From JADGRB01 sp963835825 (GTDB taxonomy: Bacteria; Myxococcota_A; Polyangia; Fen-1088): DNA of 64,000 nt. The DNA lies in NCBI GenBank assembly GCA_963835825.1, contig CAWIGZ010000001.1, positions 620,001 to 684,000 of the forward strand, written 5' to 3'. Below, in pieces: positions 1-9,229 of the stretch. How positions within the stretch are numbered: the first letter of the stretch is position 1; the number at the start of each line of letters is the position of its first letter. The notes below the pieces were generated by a model, which saw only the letters and a list, made by a program, of their open reading frames with translations, made no database searches and was not told where the DNA came from. A program made the translations under genes and the position numbers.

Positions 1-870
1 GAGCAGCAGCGTCAGCAGGTTCGTCCCGGCGAAGGTCCGCGACCGGAACAGGGCCAGCGGAACCATCGGAGACGTCCCCCGCGCTTCGACGACGACGAAG
101 GCGACCAGCGCCGCCCCGCCGAGGACCAGCAGCGCGAGGGCGCGCGGCGAGCTGACGCCCGTCGGCCCGGCGTCGATGAGCGCGTAGACCACCAGGCCAA
201 GCCCAAACGTCGCCAGCGCCGCGCCGGCCAGATCGAGCCGTGCGGACGCCTCGGGATCGCGCGTCTCGGTGATCCGGCGCGTCGCCAGCGCCACGACCAC
301 CGTCGCGACCGGGACGTTGAAGAAGAAGAGCCAGCGCCAGGAGGCGTGTGAAGCGACCCACCCGCCGGCCACCGGCCCGACCGCGGCGGTGATGGCGCTC
401 CAGGCCGACCAGGTGCCGATGGCGGCGCCCCGCTTTTCGGCCGGAAAGCTGGCGGTGATGAGCGCGAGGCTCCCCGGGACCAGGAGCGCGGCGCCCGCGC
501 CTTGAACGGCCCGCGCGGCGATGAGCAGGCCGATCCCCGGCGCGGCGCCGCAGGCGGCCGAGGCGAGCGCGAACATCACCACGCCCGTCGAGAAGACCGC
601 CCGCCGCCCCAGCCGATCGCCGAGCGCGCCGCCGACCAGCACCAGCGAGGCGAGCAAGAGCGCGTAGGCCTCGACGACCCACTGCAGCTGACCGACCGTC
701 GCGCCGAGGCTGCGCTGCATGACCGGGAGCGCGACGTTGACGACCGTGCTGTCGAGGAACGCCATGCCCGATCCCAGGATCGCCACCACCAGCGCCCAGC
801 GCGGATCGTGGGCCGCGGGGGGCGCCGCGCTGGGCGCCCCTGACGGGACCGGGACCACCGCGTCGGGCAT
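1..870 (-). CDS. MFS drug exporter, DHA2 (14-TM) type, C-terminus cut off by the window edge
   Basis: This is the N-terminal 290 residues of an inner-membrane proton-driven multidrug exporter of the EmrB/QacA kind; the reading frame is still open at base 1. The ATG at 870 is followed by a short Pro/Ala-rich cytoplasmic tail and then TM1, which contains the family hallmark LDSTVVNVALP (about residues 39-49). The MFS loop-2 signature follows as GGALGDRLGRR. TM5 carries GPVAGGWVASHASWRW, the antiporter motif C region typical of this family. At least eight hydrophobic segments are visible. It is transcribed away from the VOC gene at 950, so the 79 bases between them probably hold divergent promoters. 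The substrate cannot be deduced. Confidence 0.9.
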   Translation of the reverse strand, partial: MPDAVVPVPSGAPSAAPPAAHDPRWALVVAILGSGMAFLDSTVVNVALPVMQRSLGATVGQLQWVVEAYALLLASLVLVGGALGDRLGRRAVFSTGVVMFALASAACGAAPGIGLLIAARAVQGAGAALLVPGSLALITASFPAEKRGAAIGTWSAWSAITAAVGPVAGGWVASHASWRWLFFFNVPVATVVVALATRRITETRDPEASARLDLAGAALATFGLGLVVYALIDAGPTGVSSPRALALLVLGGAALVAFVVVEARGTSPMVPLALFRSRTFAGTNLLTLLL

Positions 871-949
871 GGCGAGCGTAGGATAGTCGACCCGCCAGGG
901 ACTGGTCCCCTGCGGCGGGGCGGACTTAGTCTTTGCGCGGAGGTTCCAC

Positions 950-1327
950 ATGCTCGGAGACAGCGATGCCATCGCCACCATCGCGGTGAAGGATCTGCCG
1001 AACGCGAGGAAGTTTTACGAAGGGACGCTCGGTCTCGAGCTCACCCGCGCCACCGGGACGGAGGCCCTGGCCTTCAGGACCGGTCGTTCCGAGCTGATCG
1101 TTTATCGATCGCACTACGCCGGCACCAACAAGGCGACGGCCGTGAGCTGGCGGGTGGGGAACGAGATCGATGCGATCGTCAAGGCGCTGGCCGCCAGAGG
1201 GGTCGCCTTCGAGCACTACGACCTGCCCGGCCTGACCCAGAAGGGCGACGTCCACGCGTTCGGCGAGCTCAAGTCGGCCTGGTTCAAGGACCCCGACGGC
1301 AACATCATCGCCCTGATGAACCTGTAG
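950..1327 (+). CDS. VOC (glyoxalase/bleomycin-resistance) superfamily protein
   Basis: A 125-residue single-module vicinal-oxygen-chelate protein. The N-terminal half begins with IATIAVKDLPNARKFYEGTL, the usual first beta-alpha unit, and the C-terminal half ends with FKDPDGNIIALMNL, the usual last strand with its acidic metal-ligand position. The length is that of a one-domain VOC protein that dimerises to form its active site. The ATG at 950 follows AGGTT, a weak ribosome-binding site. Family members include lactoylglutathione lyases, dioxygenases and fosfomycin/bleomycin resistance proteins. Nothing here singles out a substrate. It converges on the DsbA-OsmC gene with seven bases between the stops. 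Confidence 0.85.
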   Translation: MLGDSDAIATIAVKDLPNARKFYEGTLGLELTRATGTEALAFRTGRSELIVYRSHYAGTNKATAVSWRVGNEIDAIVKALAARGVAFEHYDLPGLTQKGDVHAFGELKSAWFKDPDGNIIALMNL

Positions 1328-1334
1328 CTCGCTG

Positions 1335-2381
1335 CTACTTCGTTTGAGGGTCACGGCCCAGGGTCCACGACGGCGGGTCGCTGGCCGGGAAGGTCTCCTC
1401 GCCCGCTTCGTCGACGATTCCCGTCGCCGTCACGCGCGTGTCGATGGCGATCGGGTGCTGCAGCGTGCGGGCGACGGGACAGTGTCCGGCGGCCTGCTCC
1501 AGGGTGGCCCTTTGCGCGTCGTCGAGATCGCCGCGCAGCTCGATCGCCATCCGAAACAGATGGCCACCCGAGCCGCGCGACTGGGTGACGCGCACATCCA
1601 GTCCGGCGAGCGGGATCTCGTGCTTCTCGGCCGACCAGGCGAGGGTCATGGCGGTGCTGGAGCCGAGCGCCGCCGCCAGCAGATCGTAAGGGCTGGGCCC
1701 GGCGTCGGCACCGCCTTCGAGGGGAGGCAGATCGGACAGCAACCGGTGTGGCCCGATCGAGAGCGCCTGCCGGTGACGGTCTCCGGTCGCTTCGACCCGC
1801 ACCTCTCGGAACAGCTGGTGCTCGATCCGATCCTGACGGGCGGCGCCGTCGATGGCGGCGGGCAGCGCGCTCGGGGCGTCCTCGAATCGGACGCCGTTGA
1901 TGAAGAAGGTGGGCGTCGACAGCACGTGGCTGTGCCATCCAGAGACCTCCTGGGCCTTGACCGTGGCCCGGTGGGTCCCGCTGTCGAGCTCGCGATCGAA
2001 GCGCGCCAGATCGAGGTGCAGCGTCGCCGCAAGCCGCGAGATCTGGGGGCGCGACAGGGTGGCCTGGTTTTCGAACAGCAGGTCGTGCATCTCCCAGAAC
2101 TTGCCCTGCGCGCCCGCCGCCTCGGCCGCCTCCGCGGCCAGCTCGGCATGGGGGAACAGGTGGCTGCGCGGATTGGCCCGGAAGACGAAGCGGAGATCGG
2201 GCCGGCGCGCCAGCAGCGACTTGACGAGCCCGTATGATTCCCCGCACGAGGGGCAGGCGAAGTCGCCGAACTCGACCAGCGTGACCGTGGCCGAACTGGG
2301 GTCGGCGGGGCCGCGGACATGGTCGGCCGCGCTGACCGGTTCGGCCAGGAACGTCGGGTGGTCGCGATCGAAGTAGGCCAT
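1335..2381 (-). CDS. DsbA-like thioredoxin fused to OsmC-like domain
   Basis: A 348-residue two-domain protein with no signal peptide, so probably cytoplasmic. Residues about 20-190 are a DsbA/FrnE-type thioredoxin fold with the redox motif CPSC at 43-46 and the cis-Pro loop STPTFFING. Residues about 200-335 are an OsmC/Ohr-like domain, ending near GHCPVARTLQHP. OsmC peroxidases normally carry their peroxidatic cysteine in a GSCT motif; here the codons read GSST, so only the second cysteine (in HCPV) remains. The ATG at 2381 was chosen because the upstream open frame encodes egtD in another frame. It lies eight bases after egtD, suggesting one thiol-redox operon. A role as oxidoreductase or thiol-binding protein is more likely than peroxidase; this is inference. 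Confidence 0.85.
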   Translation of the reverse strand: MAYFDRDHPTFLAEPVSAADHVRGPADPSSATVTLVEFGDFACPSCGESYGLVKSLLARRPDLRFVFRANPRSHLFPHAELAAEAAEAAGAQGKFWEMHDLLFENQATLSRPQISRLAATLHLDLARFDRELDSGTHRATVKAQEVSGWHSHVLSTPTFFINGVRFEDAPSALPAAIDGAARQDRIEHQLFREVRVEATGDRHRQALSIGPHRLLSDLPPLEGGADAGPSPYDLLAAALGSSTAMTLAWSAEKHEIPLAGLDVRVTQSRGSGGHLFRMAIELRGDLDDAQRATLEQAAGHCPVARTLQHPIAIDTRVTATGIVDEAGEETFPASDPPSWTLGRDPQTK

Positions 2382-2389
2382 GGTGCCCG

Positions 2390-3450
2390 TTACGAGGCGC
2401 GGCCGCGCGCGCGCCGCGGCGGCACGCGCGCCAGGAAGAGGCCGAACCAGCCGCGCGGGTCGTGCCACTTCGCCTCCGGGCTCGAAGCCGGCGTCGACGA
2501 GCAGCCGGCGCAGCGCCGAGCGCGTGAGCTTGTAGCTCGACTCGGTGTGGATGCGCTCGCCCCGGGCGAAGGGGATCTTGGCGCCGAGCGCGCGGATCGG
2601 CACCGTCTGGGCGACCAGTGCTCTCGACGTAGAGCTCCATTCGCGAGGCGGCGGCGTTCCACTTCACGACGTGCCGGAAGCGCTGGAGGTCGAAGGCCGC
2701 CCCGAGCTCGCGGTTGAGACGCGTCAGCACGTTGAGGTTGAAGCGCGCGGTGACGCCGGCGGCGTCGTCGTAGGCGGGGCGGAGCAGCCGCGGCGACTTG
2801 GCCAGATCGGCGCCCAGCAGGAAGGCATCTCCGGGCTCCAGGCGAGCGCGCACACCCGCCAGCAGCGCCCGCGCCTCGGACGGGTCGTAGTTGCCGATGT
2901 TGGAGCCGAGAAAGACGACCAGCCGGCGCTCGGACGATCGCTCTGGCAGCACCAGATCCTCGGGATAGCGCGCCAGCATCGGCCGCACCTGCAGGCTTCG
3001 AAAACGTCGCAGCCCGGCGACCGCCAGCCGCAGCGCGGTCGGTGAGACGTCGACCGGCGTGTAGACCGCGGTCGCCTGCCGGGCCAACAGCGCCTCGAGC
3101 AAGAGAGAGGTCTTGGTCGCCGAACCGGCGCCCAGCTCGACGATCTCCAGCGGCAGTCCCGCAGCGCGGACAATCTCGTCCGACGACGCCTGAAGAATGG
3201 CCCGCTCGGTGCGCGTCAGGTAGTACTCCGGCAGTCCGGTGATCTCTTCGAAGAGCGCCGAGCCGGTCTCGTCGTAGAGCAGCCAGGGGGGGAGGCTCTT
3301 GCGGGGCTTGGCGAAGCCCGCGCGGACGGCCGCAGCCACCGCCGCCAAGGTATCGGAGGCGTCGGGCGCGGCAATGACATCGACGCCCGCGCTTTCCATC
3401 GCTTCGCTCGTCCCTTCGTCCGTCGCCGTGGTCGTCAAGTTGCCTCTCAT
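2390..3450 (-). CDS. egtD: L-histidine N-alpha-methyltransferase EgtD (two frameshifts)
   Basis: EgtD trimethylates histidine to hercynine with S-adenosylmethionine, a core step of ergothioneine synthesis. Family motifs appear in order: YDETGSALFEEITGLPEYY, the SAM-binding ELGAGSATKT, and FLGSNIGNYDPSEA. The frame breaks near 2618 after MELYVES and again near 2475. Removing one base at each place restores VAQTVPIRALG, then GERIHTESSYK, then a normal C-terminus (EAKWHDPRGWFGLFLARV). The span is a multiple of three plus two, as two single-base insertions predict, giving about 352 residues. The ATG at 3450 overlaps the egtB stop as ATGA. I read it as a functional gene with two consensus errors, though a true double frameshift cannot be excluded. 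Confidence 0.88.
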
Positions 3451-4755
3451 AGATCGCGCGCCAGGCGGATGCCACTCATCTGCCACCGCGTCGCCGGCGG
3501 GAAGAAGTTGCGGTAGGTGGCGCGGACGTGACCGGCCGGCGTCAGGCAGGACCCGCCGCGGAGCACCATCTGGTTGCTCATGAACTTGCCGTTGTACTCC
3601 CCGATGGCCCCTTCGGGAACCCGGTAGCCGGGATAGCCACCGTAGGCGCTCCGGGTCCATTGCCAGACGTCGCCGAACATTCCCTGCGCTTTGCCTTCTG
3701 CTCCTCCGATGCGCCGTCCGGTGCCCACGACCGCTGGGTGCAGCCGTCCCCGCGTCGGCGAAGTGACCGGCCGGCTCGCCGCCTGCAGCGGTGGCCGCGT
3801 GCTCCCACTCCTCCTCGGTCGGCAGGCGCGCGCCGGCCCACCGCGCGTAGGCGTCCGCCTCGTAGTAGCTCACGTGAGCGACAATCTCGTCGGCGTCGAC
3901 GGCGCGGCGGCCGGCCAGCGTGTAGATGAGCCATCCGGTCTCGCCGCCTTCGCCGCCGGGACCCTCCTGCCAGTAGAGCGGCGCCCGCCACCGCTCGCTC
4001 TCGACCGTCCGCCACCCGTCGGAGAGCCACAGCTCCGGCCGCGCGTAGCCGCCGTCGCGCATGAAGGCCAGGTACTCGCCGCAGGTCACCGGGCGGCCGG
4101 CGATCGCGAACGGGTCGAGGAAGCAACGGTGGCGGGGCCCCTCGTTGTCGAACGCGAACGCCGGGCCCTCGTGACCAATCCAGACGACGCCCCCCTCGAA
4201 CGATTGAAACGCGAGCGCGGGCGTCGCTGTCGGCGACGGGGGGACCGGCGGCGCAGCGCGATAGCTGGGCTGCAGCGGGTGCGATCCGAAGGCGTGCTTG
4301 ATGTCGGTGAGCAGCAGCTCCTGGTGCTGCTGTTCGTGGTGCAGGCCGAGGGTGATCGTCGACGAGATGTGGGTCGCGACTGCGCCCGCTTCCAGCAGCC
4401 GGCCAATCGCCTGGTCGACGTGGCGGCGATAGGCGTGCACCTCGTCGAGGGACGGGCGGGAGAGGCCGCCGCGACGCGCCCAATCGTGCTGCGGTCCGAC
4501 CGCCTCGTAGTAGGAGTTGAACAGAAACTTGAAGGCCGGGTCGAACGGCCGATGGTCCGGGACGTGCGGCAGGAGCACGAACGTCTCGAAGAACCAGGTC
4601 GTGTGGGCGAGGTGCCACTTGGTGGGGCTGGCGTCCGGCATCGACTGGACCCCTTGGTCCTCGGGCGAAAGCGGCGCCGCCAGCTGGAGGGTGCGCGCGC
4701 GAACCGCCCGGTATTCGTCGAGGAGCTTCATCTCCGCACGCCCGAACGGGAGCAT
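3447..4755 (-). CDS. egtB: Ergothioneine synthesis sulfoxide synthase EgtB (one frameshift)
   Basis: EgtB is the non-heme iron enzyme that couples hercynine to a thiol donor (gamma-glutamylcysteine or cysteine) to form the sulfoxide intermediate of ergothioneine. The N-terminal DinB-like bundle shows HLAHTTWFFETFVL and the iron-site helix HHEQQHQELLLTDIKHAF. The C-terminal formylglycine-generating-enzyme-like fold starts at GGVVWIGHEGPAF and ends MFGDVWQWTRSAYGGYPGY ... SGIRLARDL. One extra base in a run of four C (plus strand, about 3750) splits the gene; removing it joins HFADAG to RLHPAVVGTG. The repaired protein is about 435 residues, normal for the family. The start is 4755, or the internal ATG at 4731. 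It is first in the operon with egtD and the DsbA-OsmC gene. Confidence 0.9.
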
Positions 4756-4849
4756 AGTAATGATAGCGCCCGTCGGCCAGAGCGGTGAGGAGAGCGCCGA
4801 CGTTCCCCGGGGACGGCGCCGAGAGTCCCGTCCGGTCGTTCAGAGGTCG

Positions 4850-6508
4850 TTACAGCTCTTGCAGCGCGCGGTGCACCAGCTGCACGCAGATCGAGCCCTC
4901 GCCGACGGCCGAGGCCACGCGCTTGACGCTGTTGGCGCGCGCGTCGCCGACGCAGAACACGCCGGGGATGCTGGTCTCCATCAGGTACGGTCGCCGCGGC
5001 AGCCGCCACCCGGCCGTCGTCAGGTCGTCGGGCAAGAGGTCGACGCCGGTCTTCACGAACTTCTTTTCGTCCAGCAAGAGACAGCCTGCCAGCCACCCCG
5101 TGTTGGGATCGGCGCCTGTCATGGAGAAGACGTTCCGGATGGGGCGGGTCTCTTGCTCGCCCGTGTCCAGGTCGCGCCAGCGCACGCTTTGCAGATGGTC
5201 GTCCCCCTGCAGATCGTCGAGCGCGTGGCGGGTCCGCAGGGTGATGTTGGGGCTCGAATCGATGCGCTGGATGAGATAGCGCGACATGCTCTCGGCGAGG
5301 CCGGGGCCGCGCACCAGCACGTGGACGTGCGAGGCGAGCTGCGAGAGGAACACGGCGGCCTGCCCGGCCGAGTTGCCGCCGCCGACCACCACCACCTCTT
5401 CGCCCTGACAGAGCTGCCCCTCGAGGTGGGTGGCGCTGTAGAAGATGCCCGCCCCCTCGAACCGCGCCAGCATCGGCAGATCGAGCCTCCGGTACTGCAC
5501 GCCGGTGGCGATCACGATGGCCCGCGTGCGGAGCTCCTGCCCGTCGGTGAGGAAGAGCCGGTAGGGGCGGCTGTCGCAGTCGAGGCGGGCGACGTGGCGG
5601 CCGACCGCCACCTCGGCCCCGAATTTTTCGGCCTGGGTTCGCGCCCGTCCGGCCAGCGCCTCGCCGGAGATGCCGGTGGGAAAGCCCAGGTAGTTCTCGA
5701 TGCGCGAGCTGGTGCCCGCCTGTCCGCCGGCCGCCGTGCTGTCGAGGACCAGGACGTCGAGACCTTCGGACGCGCCGTAGACGGCGGCCGCCAGGCCGGC
5801 CGGGCCGGCGCCCACGATGACGACGTCGCGCACCTCCTTCGCGTCGAGCGTGCCGGCGAGGCCCAGCGAGGTGGCCAGCTCCTCCAGCGACGGGTTCTTG
5901 AGGACGTGTCCGCCGCCGCAGACGATCACCGGCACCTCGGCGACGCCGACGTGGAAGCTGTCGAGCAACGCCTGCACGCTGGGGTCGGTCTCCACGTCCT
6001 GGTAGACGAAGGGCTGACCGTTGCGGCTCAGAAACTCCCGGATGCGGAGCGTGCTCGCCGAGTGCTGCGAGCCGAGGAGGATCAGGTCCGAACTCTCGGC
6101 CAGCAGCGCCACCCGCCGCAGGATGAAGGCGCGCAGGAGGAGCTCGCTCAACTCGGAGTCGCGCTGGACCAGCAGGCGGAGGTCGTGGCGATCGACGGCG
6201 AGGACCGCGCCCGCCTCCTTGACCCGGCCGCGGACCAGGCTCCGGCGCGCGGAGAGCATGTTGATCTCGCCCGAGAACTGCCGCCGCCCGTGCACGACGA
6301 TCGGCTGCTCGCGATCGGCCAGCGGCAGCACCACCTCGATCGCGCCCTCCAGCACCACGAAGAAGGGCGTGTTCTGCTCACCGAGGTCGAAGAGCACCTC
6401 GCCCGGCGCGATCTCGCGACGCTTGCCGATCGCCGCCACGCGGGCGATCTGCGCGTCGGTCAGCTCGGGGAACATCTGCGCGGCGCGCGCCATGACAGGG
6501 TTGGCCAT
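4850..6508 (-). CDS. cNMP-binding domain / glutaredoxin-like / thioredoxin-reductase-like FAD oxidoreductase
   Basis: A 552-residue three-part protein. Residues about 15-130 form a cyclic-nucleotide-binding jelly roll (ELTDAQIARVAAI near the start, a GEVLFDLGE turn). Residues about 140-215 are thioredoxin/glutaredoxin-like, with cis-Pro VPVIVCGGG but no CxxC. Residues about 225-552 are a thioredoxin-reductase-like flavoprotein with FAD-binding VVIVGAGPAGLAAAVYGASE, NADPH-binding VVVVGGGNSAGQAAVFLS and the closing GVFCVGDARANSVKRVA. The CxxC of true thioredoxin reductase is replaced by GIFYSATHLEG. Proteins of this architecture recur in many bacteria, but I know of no established reaction. A second-messenger-gated NAD(P)H oxidoreductase is an inference. 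Confidence 0.85.
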   Translation of the reverse strand: MANPVMARAAQMFPELTDAQIARVAAIGKRREIAPGEVLFDLGEQNTPFFVVLEGAIEVVLPLADREQPIVVHGRRQFSGEINMLSARRSLVRGRVKEAGAVLAVDRHDLRLLVQRDSELSELLLRAFILRRVALLAESSDLILLGSQHSASTLRIREFLSRNGQPFVYQDVETDPSVQALLDSFHVGVAEVPVIVCGGGHVLKNPSLEELATSLGLAGTLDAKEVRDVVIVGAGPAGLAAAVYGASEGLDVLVLDSTAAGGQAGTSSRIENYLGFPTGISGEALAGRARTQAEKFGAEVAVGRHVARLDCDSRPYRLFLTDGQELRTRAIVIATGVQYRRLDLPMLARFEGAGIFYSATHLEGQLCQGEEVVVVGGGNSAGQAAVFLSQLASHVHVLVRGPGLAESMSRYLIQRIDSSPNITLRTRHALDDLQGDDHLQSVRWRDLDTGEQETRPIRNVFSMTGADPNTGWLAGCLLLDEKKFVKTGVDLLPDDLTTAGWRLPRRPYLMETSIPGVFCVGDARANSVKRVASAVGEGSICVQLVHRALQEL

Positions 6509-6657
6509 CGGCCGGAGGATAGCCGAGTCGATCGCGCCGTGCCCGCCGCCTGGAGCGTGGCCGGGGGGTTCCCCGAACCGTTCCCGTGCCTAATTTGCCT
6601 CGAGCAAACGGGCGCGACCGGTGTGCCCGCGCGCTTTGCCCCAAGGCTCATCGTCCA

Positions 6658-9229
6658 ATGAGAGATCGTGATCCGTGGAAACGCGGGACTGCCGTCCTGA
6701 TCGTGGCGGCAGCCGTGGCGATCGCCGCCGCGGTGCTGACCAGCCGGCTGAGCGTGAAGAGCGATCTCTCGTACCTTCTGCCCGAGTCGACCCCCTCGGT
6801 GCGCCAGCTGCGGGCGCTCGAGAAGCGGGCCCGCGTCGCCGCCACCTTCATGCTCGGCGTGGAGAGCACGGATGTCGCCGCGCGCGCCCGCGCGGGCCAG
6901 GTGCTGCTGCGGCGGATCCGGGCGCTCGACGCCAAGGCGCTGGGCATCGGCGGCGTCACCTCCGACGACGGCGTCTTTCGCCGCTACACCTGGAACAACC
7001 GGTTCCTGTTCGCGGACCTGGCCGACCTCGCCGCGGCGCGCGACGCCCTGCGCGACCGCATGATGAAGGCCAACCCCCTCTACGTCCCTCTCGACGAGCC
7101 CGACGACGCGTCCGCCGGCGATCACCGAGGAAGCGGGGGCGATCGCCTGGCCCGGCTTCGCCACAAACTGGACGAGGCCCGGGAGAAGGCCGCCCATCCG
7201 AAGGCGCTGGTCTCCAGCGACGGCCACCTCCAGTTGATCATCGTTCGCGCCAACTTCAACGGCGGCGATCTCGACAGCGGCGCCCGGCTGGCGAACGCGC
7301 TCCAGCGGCAGATCGACGCCACCACCGCCGAGATCTCCGCCGCCACCGGCGCCCGCGTCACCGTGGGGATGACCGGCGACGTCATCCGCGGCCTGGCCGA
7401 GCAGCATGGCCTCGTCACCGGCATGGCCATCGCCACGCTGCTCACCCTGGCGGCGGTGCTGGCGGCGCTGCTCCTCTATTTTCGTTCGCTGGCGGGGGTG
7501 CTCGCGCTCGGCTGGTCGCTCACGGTCGGGGCGCTGGTCGCCTTCGCCTTCACCGAGCTCACCATCGGCCACCTCAACATCGCCAGCGCGTTTCTCTCCT
7601 CGATCGTCATCGGCAACGGGATCAACTTCGGGATCATCTATCTCGGCCGGTATTTCGAGGAACGTCGGCATGGCCATCCCGTCGAGCGTTCGCTGGAGAT
7701 CGCCAGGTCCGGGACCATGCGGGCGACGGCGGCCGCGGCGCTGGCGGCCGGCACCGCCTATCTCTCCCTCGCCGTGACGCCGTTTCGTGGCTTTCGGGAC
7801 TTCGGGATCATCGGCGGCATGGGGATGGCGTTCTGCTGGATCTCGGCCTACACCGTGCTTCCGGCCGCCCTCGCGCTGGTCGAGCGCCGGGGATGGCTTC
7901 GCGTTCGCCCCGAGCCGAGGGCCATCGGGTGGTTCGAGCGCGCCTTGCCGGCCCGCCGCGGCCCGGTCCTCGCCGTGGCGGCGCTGCTCTTCGTCGGTTC
8001 CGCGCTGGGGGCCTGGCGCTATCTCACCCACCAGCCGCTCGAGACCGACCTGCGAAACCTGACCAGCACCAACGCCGAGCTCGATCGCGGCGTCGCGCTG
8101 ATGGACAAGTTCGACCGGGCCTTCGGCCACGGGATCTCCGGCGGATTCGCGCTGGCCGTCAAGCGCCGCGACGAGGTGGCCCCCCTCGTTCGCAAGCTGC
8201 GGGCCGCGGACGAGGGGAAGCCGGAGCGCCAGCGGCTGTTCAGCCGAATCAGCACGCTCGACGATCGACTCCCGGCCGAGCAGCCGGAGAAGCTGGAGAT
8301 CCTGGGCGAGCTCCGGCGTCTCGTCGACCGCCAGCTGCGCCATCCCGACGCGCTCAGCGAGGAAGAACGCAAGACCCTGCAGGAGTCCCGCCCCCCGGAC
8401 GGCCTGCGCGCGCTGGGCGACGCCGACGTCCCGCTCGAGCTCGCCTGGCCGTATGTCGAGCGGGACGGCACGCGGGGGCGGATCGTCCTCGCCAACACCG
8501 GCCTGGGGATCGATTCCTGGGACACCCGCGATCTGCGGCGGTTCGCCGCCGCCGTGAGGGGCCTTGGCCTCGGGCCCGGACGTGCTGGTCGGCGGCTCGG
8601 CGTTCGTCTTCTCCGACATGTTCGACGCCATGGTGCGCGACGGCCCGCGGGCGACCGCCATCGCCGCGCTCGGCGCCATCGTGGTGGTCGTCGCGCTGCT
8701 CGGACCGGGGCTGGCCGCGTCGGCCACGCTGTTTTGCGGGGCCTTCGGGACGCTGGCGCTGATCGCCCTGGCCGGGGTCTTCGGCCTCAAGGTGAACTTC
8801 CTCGACTTCGTGGCGCTGCCGATCACCATCGGGATCGGCATCGACTACTCGGTCAACATCGTCAGCCGCGCCCGCAGCGAGCCCGACACGGCGCAAGGCC
8901 GGAGCGAGAGCGCCCGAACCGCGTCGGCGGTGGCGCTCTGCTCTTACACGACCGTGGTCGGTTACGGGTCGCTCTGGTTCTCGTCCAACAAGGGGATCCG
9001 CAGCTTCGGGTTCGCCGCCATGCTGGGCGAGCTCACCTGCCTGAGCGCGGCGCTGCTGATCGCGCCCGCCATGGCGCGAATGCTCGGGACCGGTCGCCCG
9101 CGAGGCGATCGCCGTCAGCGCGAGACGACCGCGGCGCGCACCCGCGGCCAGGCCGTGCGCAGTCTGGGCGCCAGCGTCGAGGAGGCCAGGCCCAGCAGCA
9201 ATCCGGCCGCGATGTCCGGCACCCAGTGA
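6658..9229 (+). CDS. MMPL/RND-family lipid or hydrophobe exporter (one frameshift)
   Basis: An inner-membrane RND superfamily transporter of the MMPL/HpnN type, about 856 residues after repair. TM1 is at the N-terminus (AVLIVAAAVAIAAAVLTS), followed by a periplasmic loop and a TM2-6 block with GNGINFGIIYLGRYFEER and GIIGGMGMAFCW. A second loop and second TM block (GIGIDYSVNIVSRARSE) repeat the arrangement. One extra G near 8578 throws the frame after FAAAVRGLGLGP; removing it gives GPDVLVGGSAFVFSDMFDAMV. The ATG at 6658 opens divergently from the cNMP-TrxR gene. The last 115 bases overlap the PAP2 gene on the other strand. Relatives export lipids, hopanoids or siderophores, and the PAP2 neighbour makes a lipid substrate plausible. 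Confidence 0.88.

Noticed and set aside
1351..3450. Continuous minus-strand frame linking egtB, egtD and the DsbA-OsmC region as one 1134-residue protein
   Set aside because: It is a by-product of frameshifts. The first part is EgtB, the middle EgtD and the rest a shadow frame; motifs and the ATGA overlap show separate genes.
4517..6661. Very long plus-strand open frame covering the egtB start and the cNMP-TrxR gene
   Set aside because: It is Arg/Glu/His-rich shadow translation of the GC-rich opposite strand. The minus-strand proteins show clear domains and motifs.
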